This document shows positions 1 through 5,362 of a stretch of 7,310 bases of DNA, in pieces. Source of the stretch: Candidatus Cloacimonadota bacterium (GTDB lineage: Bacteria; Hydrothermota; E44-bin80). The position numbers and the translations under genes are program-made. The notes beneath the pieces were generated by a model, which did not search any database, was not told the origin of the DNA, and saw only the letters and a list, made by a program, of their open reading frames with translations. The DNA lies in NCBI GenBank assembly GCA_004375785.1, contig SOKM01000221.1:1-7310 (forward strand), in the 5' to 3' direction. The first letter of the stretch is position 1. Each line of letters opens with the position of its first letter.

Positions 1-197
1 CACTCCATATTCAATGTAAGTTTTATCATCAGATATTTTCAATTTGAAACGGCACTAGTTAACCTTCTAAATTAAAATAGTTTTTGATGACCGCAGATTT
101 TATTTTTTATATCATTTACAAGGATGCGGATCATCGCAAGAATTGAAAATATACATTAAAAACCTCGATTTGTCAACTAAAATGAAAATAAATTTTC
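1..197. other. Intergenic stretch with no supported gene
   Basis: I see no convincing gene in this AT-rich stretch. The forward frame open from base 1 stops at 73-75 and its 24 residues match nothing I recognise. A reverse-strand ATG at 29-27 is open to the window edge but offers only nine codons. I see no tRNA, rRNA or GC-rich terminator with a T-tract. The only structure is the inverted repeat at 86-135, listed separately. The stretch probably separates an unrelated upstream gene from the envelope operon that starts just downstream. Confidence 0.6.
86..135. repeat. Imperfect inverted repeat upstream of the envelope operon
   Basis: GATGACCGCA (86-95) pairs with TGCGGATCATC (125-135) over ten base pairs with one bulged A, leaving a 29-base AT-rich loop. 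These arms are the most GC-rich part of an otherwise AT-rich spacer. No T-tract follows the right arm, so it is not a standard intrinsic terminator. It could be an operator, a weak RNA hairpin ending the upstream transcript, or chance. Confidence 0.3.
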
Positions 198-224
198 TTG
201 ACTTATGAGGATGTTTGTTATAAA
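198..224 (+). promoter_or_regulatory. Probable sigma70-type promoter of the envelope operon
   Basis: A TTGACT -35 box (198-203) is followed by TATAAA (219-224), preceded by TG one base upstream as in an extended -10. The spacer is 15 bases with this -10, or 17 if TAAAAA at 221-226 is used, so the exact -10 is uncertain. The ten bases TTTGTTATAA at 214-223 are identical to those at 3611-3620 in the strong promoter before the first pilB. Transcription would start near 231, almost at the ATG of the short leader ORF at 233. Confidence 0.55.
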
Positions 225-232
225 AACTTAAT

Positions 233-298
233 ATGGACAGAATACTGAAAGACGGAAAATATCTTACCTTTCTTGCCACTGTTAATTTCTTATTATGA
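233..298 (+). CDS. Possible 21-codon leader ORF coupled to the M23 gene
   Basis: An ATG at 233 opens a 21-codon frame (MDRILKDGKYLTFLATVNFLL) whose TGA at 296-298 overlaps the ATG of the peptidase gene in an ATGA arrangement. The peptidase start has no Shine-Dalgarno sequence of its own, so reading through this short frame would bring ribosomes to it by coupling. The ATG lies only a few bases after the predicted transcription start, so the frame would be leaderless. The peptide matches nothing I know, has no run of one amino acid such as an attenuator leader would show, and could be chance. The support is positional only. Confidence 0.3.
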   Translation: MDRILKDGKYLTFLATVNFLL

Positions 299-999
299 TA
301 AACAGGCCAGAAGGATTTTTCTATATTATTTTTCTCTGTGTCTATATAATTTTTTTTACAAATTGTGCAAGTGGAAATGAAAAGGAAGTAAATAAGAAAG
401 TGGGTAAAAAAGAATTTTCCAGAAGAGTACTATCCTATGATGAGCAAATAGCTGCTTTGAAGCGGATGGAGCCTGTTTTGCCAATTAAGGATGCGCATAT
501 TACGACTTTTGACGGTCAACTTCCAAATGCACCGAGGAAATACAGGGGCGGTTTTCACGAAGGATTTGATTTTTACAATGGCTTTTGTGGAGTAAGGATC
601 GAAAAAGGCACACCCGTTCTGGCAATAGCAGATGGAGAGGTGGTAAGAGCGGACACTAATTATACCGAGATAGAAGCTGAGAAAAGGAAAATGTTATTAA
701 AAGAGGCACATAGCCTTGGGTTTACCCCGGATTCCACACTTGATATTCTGAGGGGAAGGCAGGTCTGGCTTGACCACGGAAGTGGTATAGTAACAAGATA
801 CTGCCACCTAAGTGCGATTCCCGCTGGGCTTAAAGGAAAGGTTAGAAAAGGAGATGTTTTAGGTTTTGTGGGTGGTTCAGGGACAAAATCGAAGGTTCCC
901 CATCTCCATTTTGAGATAAGACTTGGCAAGGATTTTCTTGAAAAAAACAAAACCCCGAGTGAAATAAGGGAAATAATGAAAGAGATATTTAAAAAGTAA
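295..999 (+). CDS. Putative lipoprotein with M23 (LytM-type) metallopeptidase domain
   Basis: Probable zinc endopeptidase acting on peptidoglycan cross-links in the periplasm. The family's ligand set is intact: H88 and D92 (HEGFD), H171 (YCHLS) and the H203/H205 pair (HLHFE), with the usual GTPVLAIADGEV strand at 105-115. Family knowledge assigns H88, D92 and H205 to zinc and H171 and H203 to catalysis. Residues 8-21 form a hydrophobic signal segment ending in FTNC, so C24 may be lipidated, but F at -3 and N at -1 are poor lipobox residues. A charged insertion of about 35 residues (121-155) separates two core strands. An in-frame stop at 283-285 forces the ATG at 295, which lacks a Shine-Dalgarno site. 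The next gene starts 27 bases after its stop. It could be an active hydrolase or an amidase activator; complete ligands favour activity. Confidence 0.85.
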   Translation: MINRPEGFFYIIFLCVYIIFFTNCASGNEKEVNKKVGKKEFSRRVLSYDEQIAALKRMEPVLPIKDAHITTFDGQLPNAPRKYRGGFHEGFDFYNGFCGVRIEKGTPVLAIADGEVVRADTNYTEIEAEKRKMLLKEAHSLGFTPDSTLDILRGRQVWLDHGSGIVTRYCHLSAIPAGLKGKVRKGDVLGFVGGSGTKSKVPHLHFEIRLGKDFLEKNKTPSEIREIMKEIFKK

Positions 1000-1026
1000 A
1001 AGGAAAAATTGATATAGACTTTATTT

Positions 1027-2034
1027 ATGAAGATACTCGTTATTAGATTTAGTTCGCTTGGTGATGTTGTTCTTATTTCTCCTCTCTTCCAGAAGATAAA
1101 ACATCTTTACCCAGATGCTCGTCTAACATTCCTTACAGATATTAGATTTGTGAGACTTTTTAAAACTGACCCTAATATAGACAGAATAATGCCATATGAC
1201 GTTTCCTGTGAAAACCTGATGTATCTTATCCTTTTCCTCAAGAAGGTTAGAAAAGAACGTTATGATATTATTATTGATTGTCATATCATTCCGCGCTCAC
1301 TTTTCTTTCTTCTCTTTTGTCGAGCAGTAAAAAGGTTGAGGCTCAAGAAATTTTCTCTCAAAAGAAGGAGGATGGTTAAATTACATAATAGAAAGAAGAT
1401 TCCACACATAGTAGATAGATATCTTGCAACCATTGAAGAAAAAGATACTAATGATTATAAACCAAGGATTTACTTAAATAAAAACGAAATAAGTAAATTT
1501 GGCTATTTGTTAAAACAGAAGAAAAAGGGAAGAAAAATTATGGGTTTTGCTCCTGATGCATCAAAGAAGACAAAGGTGTGGCAGTTACAAAAATTACGAA
1601 ACCTTGCTTTAACATTAACGGAAAATGACAATGTTTATATTGTTTTCTTTGGAGAAAAGAACGAAATCCCTTTTGTAAGGAAGATTAAAGAAGGATTAAA
1701 TGATACATATCTCGACCTCACAGGAAAAACAGATGTTAGAGAACTTGCACTTTTCCTTGAAGGTTGCGATGTTCTGTTTACAACCGACTCAGGGCCGATG
1801 CACATTGCTGTTGCCGTTGGTACACCCGTCGTTTCTATCTTTGGTCCCACTGTTCCCGAGTTTGGGTTTGCTCCTTATGATAAAAGGAGCGTGATTATCT
1901 CAAAACCCCTTCACTGTCGGCCATGCAGTCTGCACGGAACGGATACCTGTTCTCTGGGACACCATAAGTGTATGGAACTCATTGAAGTAGAAGAAGTTAG
2001 AAAAGCGATAAAGAGGCTGCTTGCTGTAGAATAG
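1027..2034 (+). CDS. Glycosyltransferase family 9, LPS heptosyltransferase-like
   Basis: Cytoplasmic, membrane-associated GT9 enzyme (GT-B fold), expected to transfer a heptose or similar sugar from a nucleotide donor to the growing LPS core. The N-terminal RFSSLGDVVLISPL (7-20) places D13 where the family's catalytic aspartate lies. The C-terminal donor-binding loop is TDSGPMHIA (253-261), followed by FGPT at 272-275. K183 in KTKVW probably matches the conserved phosphate-contacting lysine. Residues 102-124 are strongly basic and could face the membrane. C297, C300, C308 and C315 form a CxxC-x7-C-x6-C cluster. The start is fixed by the motif at the very N-terminus and an in-frame stop at 1015-1017, yet the nearest Shine-Dalgarno-like AAAGGA (999-1004) is 22 bases away. 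Whether this is heptosyltransferase I, III or another GT9 specificity cannot be told from sequence. Confidence 0.88.
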   Translation: MKILVIRFSSLGDVVLISPLFQKIKHLYPDARLTFLTDIRFVRLFKTDPNIDRIMPYDVSCENLMYLILFLKKVRKERYDIIIDCHIIPRSLFFLLFCRAVKRLRLKKFSLKRRRMVKLHNRKKIPHIVDRYLATIEEKDTNDYKPRIYLNKNEISKFGYLLKQKKKGRKIMGFAPDASKKTKVWQLQKLRNLALTLTENDNVYIVFFGEKNEIPFVRKIKEGLNDTYLDLTGKTDVRELALFLEGCDVLFTTDSGPMHIAVAVGTPVVSIFGPTVPEFGFAPYDKRSVIISKPLHCRPCSLHGTDTCSLGHHKCMELIEVEEVRKAIKRLLAVE

Positions 2035-2036
2035 TC

Positions 2037-2064
2037 AAGGATAAAGGTTAAAGGATAAAGGATA
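2037..2064 (+). repeat. Four tandem heptamers AAGGATA carrying the waaF ribosome binding site
   Basis: Four consecutive 7-base units, AAGGATA, AAGGTTA, AAGGATA and AAGGATA, fill most of the 36-base gap between the two GT9 genes. Every unit contains a Shine-Dalgarno-like AAGG. The last AAGGA (2058-2062) lies eight bases before the waaF ATG at 2071, an ideal distance. A degenerate fifth unit (AAGTGA) abuts the start codon. The repeat therefore doubles as the ribosome binding site. Confidence 0.85.
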
Positions 2065-2070
2065 AAGTGA

Positions 2071-3054
2071 ATGAGAAAACTGACAATACTTGTAAGGTCA
2101 CCGAACTGGATAGGTGATGCTGTTGTTTCTACGGCAATTTTAGGACCATTGAGAAAGCATTTTCAAAATGATAAGATCGTGGTTGTTGCGAAGGATTATG
2201 TTTCTGGAATTTTCGAGAACAATCCATACGTAGATGATATTATTATTTTTAAAGGGTTTAAGGATATTATAAATAAGATAAAAGGGGATATAGGAATTAT
2301 ATTACCGAATTCCTTCTCATCAGCCCTTCTCTTTGCATTAAGTGGCATTAAGAGAAGAATCGGATATAAAAGCGAAATGAGGTCTTTCCTGCTGACAGAA
2401 GCAATTGACTTGCCGAAGTTAAAAAAGGAGCATCTTGTTGAAAATTACAAAAGAATAATAATTCATTTAGCTAAAGAGGAAAACCTGAATGGTTTTACGC
2501 CCAAACTTTTTTTATCGGAGGATGAAAAAAAAGAACCAATTTTTGAAAAGTTCAGCATTCCCTGCAAAACAGAACCTGTTATTGTAGACCCGGGGAGTGC
2601 TTATGGAAGAACGAAGGTCTGGCAGGTTGAAAAATATGCAGGACTCATTGACTACATAATGAATATGAAGAAACTACCCGTTATTTTACTTGGTTCGAAG
2701 GATGCTTTATACCTTGTCGAAGAAATTATTAAAAGGACGAAAAACCTACCCTTCGTGCTTACAGGAAAGTCGTCTCTCAGGGAATCAATAAATGTGATAT
2801 CGAGGAGTAAACTTTTTATCTCACCTGATACAGGGGGCATGCATATCGCTGCTTCGCTTGGAGTTACCCAGATAGCTATTTTTGGTTCTTCTTCGCCTTT
2901 ATGGACAGCTCCACTTAATCCATTAAGTCATGTCATTTATAAGAGACTGCCCTGTTCGCCCTGTTTTAAGAGGAGATGTCCAAAAGAAACATATGATTGC
3001 TTAAAGGAGATTACGCTCGAAGATGTGAAAGAAAAAGTAGAGGAATTACTGTGA
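2071..3054 (+). CDS. waaF: Probable ADP-heptose:LPS heptosyltransferase II (GT9)
   Basis: Expected to add the second L,D-heptose of the LPS inner core, using ADP-heptose, at the cytoplasmic face of the inner membrane. The N-terminal VRSPNWIGDAVVS (8-20) is the hallmark of the WaaF branch of GT9, with D16 at the catalytic position. DPGSAYGRTKVWQ (173-185) matches the WaaF donor-site segment, and SPDTGGMHIA (251-260) is the C-terminal nucleotide-sugar loop. C295, C298, C303 and C310 form the C-terminal cysteine cluster also found in many WaaF proteins. At 327 residues it is close to the usual family length. Translation starts at an ATG eight bases after an AAGGA within a heptamer repeat. Its TGA overlaps the GTG start of the phosphatase gene, so the two are probably coupled. 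Precise acceptor specificity is inferred. Confidence 0.85.
   Translation: MRKLTILVRSPNWIGDAVVSTAILGPLRKHFQNDKIVVVAKDYVSGIFENNPYVDDIIIFKGFKDIINKIKGDIGIILPNSFSSALLFALSGIKRRIGYKSEMRSFLLTEAIDLPKLKKEHLVENYKRIIIHLAKEENLNGFTPKLFLSEDEKKEPIFEKFSIPCKTEPVIVDPGSAYGRTKVWQVEKYAGLIDYIMNMKKLPVILLGSKDALYLVEEIIKRTKNLPFVLTGKSSLRESINVISRSKLFISPDTGGMHIAASLGVTQIAIFGSSSPLWTAPLNPLSHVIYKRLPCSPCFKRRCPKETYDCLKEITLEDVKEKVEELL
3039..3044 (+). promoter_or_regulatory. Ribosome binding site deciding the gmhB start
   Basis: AGAGGA inside the 3' end of waaF lies six bases before the GTG at 3051. This supports the GTG start, which overlaps the waaF stop, over the upstream ATG at 2997. Confidence 0.65.
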
Positions 3055-3596
3055 AACAGAGAGCAATATTTCTTGACAGGGATGGGACCATAATAAAGGA
3101 AAAACATTATTTGAGGGATTATTCCGACGTTGAATTGATAGAAGGAGCAATAAAGGGGCTAAAATTGCTCAAGAAGATGGGATTTAAACTCGTTATTATT
3201 ACGAACCAATCGGGTATAAAAAGAGGGTTAATTACTGAAGATGAACTTGAAATGGTGCACAGAAAATTAGAAGAGTTACTCTTAAAGAAAGGTGTAGCAA
3301 TTGATGGTATCTATTTCTCTCCCGACCTCCCTATTGAAATATCCAGAACGAGGAAACCCCAGACTGGACTCTTAAAAAAAGCAAAAGAAGAACTTGGATT
3401 AAAATTCCGGGGTTCATACTCTATTGGTGATAAGAAAGAAGATATTGAGATGGGGAAAAAAAAAGGGTTAAAAACCATTCTTGTCCTGACCGGTTACGGC
3501 AGGGAAAACTCAGGAGAGATTAAGCCTGATTTTGTAGCAGAGAATCTGCTTGATGCTGCCTTGTGGATAAGAAAAAATTTTCTTAAAAAAACTTGA
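3051..3596 (+). CDS. gmhB: HAD-IIIA phosphatase, probable heptose-1,7-bisphosphate 7-phosphatase
   Basis: Likely removes the 7-phosphate from D-glycero-D-manno-heptose 1,7-bisphosphate in the ADP-heptose pathway that feeds the two upstream transferases. HAD motifs are complete: FLDRDGT with nucleophile D9 and acid/base D11, ITNQSG (T51), the RKP lysine (K102), and GDKKED with magnesium ligands D127 and D131. At 181 residues it is near the usual GmhB length. The GTG start overlaps the waaF stop (GTGA), has a well-placed AGAGGA, and puts the first HAD motif at residue 9 as usual; an ATG 54 bases upstream would add a tail read from within waaF. The odd point is residues 89-102: the Cys/His zinc ligands normal in GmhB and HisB-N are absent. 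A related HAD-IIIA sugar phosphatase is the main alternative. Confidence 0.82.
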   Translation: MKQRAIFLDRDGTIIKEKHYLRDYSDVELIEGAIKGLKLLKKMGFKLVIITNQSGIKRGLITEDELEMVHRKLEELLLKKGVAIDGIYFSPDLPIEISRTRKPQTGLLKKAKEELGLKFRGSYSIGDKKEDIEMGKKKGLKTILVLTGYGRENSGEIKPDFVAENLLDAALWIRKNFLKKT

Positions 3597-3613
3597 CAAT
3601 TTTCAGTTTTTTT
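3585..3613. repeat. Perfect 9-bp A/T inverted repeat at the operon boundary
   Basis: AAAAAAACT (3585-3593) and AGTTTTTTT (3605-3613) are exact reverse complements around an 11-base loop. The structure spans the gmhB stop codon and the -35 and spacer of the pilB promoter. With only one C:G pair per stem it would be a weak terminator on its own. A-tract and T-tract symmetry could give weak termination in either direction or DNA curvature at the promoter. Confidence 0.5.
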
Positions 3614-3621
3614 GTTATAAT
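3593..3621 (+). promoter_or_regulatory. Perfect consensus sigma70-type promoter for the pilB pair
   Basis: TTGACA (3593-3598) and TATAAT (3616-3621) are both exact consensus hexamers separated by exactly 17 bases, with TG one base before the -10 (3613-3614) as in extended -10 promoters. The -35 box shares its TGA with the gmhB stop codon. Transcription should start near 3628, giving a 5' leader of only about 14 bases before the ATG at 3642. The sequence predicts strong housekeeping transcription; I see no clear operator. Confidence 0.9.
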
Positions 3622-3641
3622 TTGTTGAGGTTGTAGAAAAA

Positions 3642-5351
3642 ATGAAATTAGGAAAACTTCTTATACAAGAAAATCTTATTACAGAAGAGCAACTTAACAA
3701 GGCGTTGAAGGAACAGGAGAGTAGTGGAGAAGGACGACTTGGTACCAACCTTATTAAACTTGGGTATCTTTCTGAACGCCAGCTGCTTGCATCCCTTTCA
3801 AAGCAGCACGGTGTACCAGGAGTTGATTTAAATACTGTAGAAATAGATGATGCTGTTTTAAATCTTATCTCTTCAAATATTGCAAAGAAGTATGAGCTTG
3901 TTCCACTTTCCAGGGTGGGTAAGATGCTTACGGTAGCAATGGTTAACCCGAACGATATTTTTGCAATAGAAGATATTAAATTCAGCACAGGATTTGAGGT
4001 TCAACCTGTAGTCGCAAGTGAGACCGCAATCAGGAATGCATTAGAAAAATACTACGAAGGGCAGGATTTCTTAGAAAAAGTAGAAAAGGAGATGGAAGAA
4101 TCTTATGAAGACGAAGTTGAAGTGGTTGGAGTAGGAGACAAAGACTCAGATGAGGAAGAAACGAGTGATCTTGCTGCAAATGTAGACTCTGGTCCTGTTG
4201 TAAAACTTGTTAATACAGTAATCACTAAAGGCGTTGAGGCTAACGCAAGTGATATTCATATTGAACCTTACGATAAAGAACTAAGGGTACGGTTCAGAGT
4301 TGATGGTATTTTAAGAGAGATTATGACTCCTCCCAAGAAAATGCACAAAGCAATTGCTTCAAGAATAAAGATAATGGCGAAGATGAAAATTTCGGAGAAA
4401 CGATTGCCCCAGGATGGAAGAATAAAGGTTAAGATAAAGGGTAAGCCTATAGATATTAGAGTTGCCTCACTGCCCACAATTTATGGTGAGAAAATTGCAC
4501 TTAGAATTCTTGACAGGTCGGCTATCTCCTTAGACATTGAAACTCTCGGGCTTGAAGACGAGCAGCTTGAAAAATTTATCCATTCGATAAGAATGCCTTT
4601 TGGTATTGTTCTTGTGACAGGGCCAACTGGTTGTGGAAAGACAACTACCCTCTATTCCGCTCTACAAAAAATAAATAGTCTTGATGTAAATATAACAACA
4701 GCGGAGGACCCGGTGGAATATAGCCTCATTGGTATAAATCAGGTTCAAATGCGGCCGGCAGTAGGGCTGACATTCGCAAGTGCACTCAGGTCTTACTTAC
4801 GGCAGGACCCCAACATCATTATGGTGGGAGAAATAAGGGATAAGGAAACTGCTGAGATTGCAATTAGAGCATCTTTGACAGGCCACCTCGTCCTCAGCAC
4901 TGTTCATACAAATACAGCTGCAGCAACTATTACAAGGTTAGTAAACATGGGGGTGGAACCATTTCTTATTGCATCTACATTTAACCTTGTTGTTTCAGAG
5001 AGATTACTCAGGAAGGTATGCTTGAGTTGTATGGAAGAGGTAGAAATCTCACCAGATTACCTGATGAGAGTGGGGCTAAAGCCAGAAGAGTTCAATGATG
5101 TGATATTCTATAAAGGAGCGGGATGTTCTATCTGTAATGGTTCTGGATATAAGGGGAGGATTGGTGTGTTTGAGGTAATGACATTGACTCCCAAGATGAG
5201 GGAATTAATTCTTGAAAAGGTTTCAACTGACAAATTACAGACAGAAGCAGTTAAAGATGGGATGAGAACACTTCGAGATATTGCAGTGGAGAAATTAAAG
5301 AAAGGTATGACGACAATTGATGAAGTGCTTAAGGAAACCACGATAAAATAA
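3642..5351 (+). CDS. pilB: PilB/GspE-family assembly ATPase with N-terminal MshEN domain (first copy)
   Basis: Hexameric cytoplasmic ATPase expected to power pilin polymerisation in a type IV pilus or related secretion machine. Two 24-residue repeats, 2-25 and 32-55, follow the c-di-GMP-binding MshEN pattern; the second (RLG...LIKLGYL...L...L..Q) is a very close match. An acidic linker (about 144-178) leads to the ATPase. The arginine-rich RVRFR is at 215-219, Walker A at 327-334, the Asp box ending AEDPVE (354-359), Walker B MVGEIRD (394-400), and the His box TGHLVLSTVHTN (413-424). C460, C463, C495 and C498 form the usual zinc tetracysteine. Walker A reads GPTGCGKT, with C331 where serine is usual. 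GAGG at 3627-3630 is the likely ribosome binding site, 11 bases from the ATG. PilB is preferred over GspE from the MshEN architecture, but partner genes are outside the window. Confidence 0.88.
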   Translation: MKLGKLLIQENLITEEQLNKALKEQESSGEGRLGTNLIKLGYLSERQLLASLSKQHGVPGVDLNTVEIDDAVLNLISSNIAKKYELVPLSRVGKMLTVAMVNPNDIFAIEDIKFSTGFEVQPVVASETAIRNALEKYYEGQDFLEKVEKEMEESYEDEVEVVGVGDKDSDEEETSDLAANVDSGPVVKLVNTVITKGVEANASDIHIEPYDKELRVRFRVDGILREIMTPPKKMHKAIASRIKIMAKMKISEKRLPQDGRIKVKIKGKPIDIRVASLPTIYGEKIALRILDRSAISLDIETLGLEDEQLEKFIHSIRMPFGIVLVTGPTGCGKTTTLYSALQKINSLDVNITTAEDPVEYSLIGINQVQMRPAVGLTFASALRSYLRQDPNIIMVGEIRDKETAEIAIRASLTGHLVLSTVHTNTAAATITRLVNMGVEPFLIASTFNLVVSERLLRKVCLSCMEEVEISPDYLMRVGLKPEEFNDVIFYKGAGCSICNGSGYKGRIGVFEVMTLTPKMRELILEKVSTDKLQTEAVKDGMRTLRDIAVEKLKKGMTTIDEVLKETTIK

Positions 5352-5353
5352 CC

Positions 5354-5359
5354 GGAGGA
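5354..5359 (+). promoter_or_regulatory. Ribosome binding site deciding the GTG start of the second pilB
   Basis: GGAGGA lies in the 11-base gap between the two ATPase genes, with GGAGG only four bases from the GTG at 5363. The spacing is short, but the alternative in-frame ATG at 5384 is about 25 bases away and would cut into the first MshEN repeat. Confidence 0.7.
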
Positions 5360-5362
5360 AGA

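Noticed and set aside
1..29. Reverse-strand ATG at 29-27 open to the window edge
   Set aside because: Nine codons only and no clear Shine-Dalgarno site; a divergent gene is possible but unsupported.
1..75. Forward frame open from base 1 to a TAA at 73-75, possibly the end of an upstream gene
   Set aside because: Only 24 codons with no recognisable motif; it cannot be told from chance in AT-rich DNA.
2997..3050. Upstream ATG start for gmhB giving 18 extra residues
   Set aside because: The extension is read out of frame from the waaF coding end, and the GTG at 3051 has a well-placed AGAGGA and puts the first HAD motif at its normal position.
3494..3988. Reverse-strand frame of 164 codons across the gmhB/pilB junction
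   Set aside because: It lies over two well-supported genes and a promoter on the + strand, and its translation is low-complexity and matches no family I recognise.
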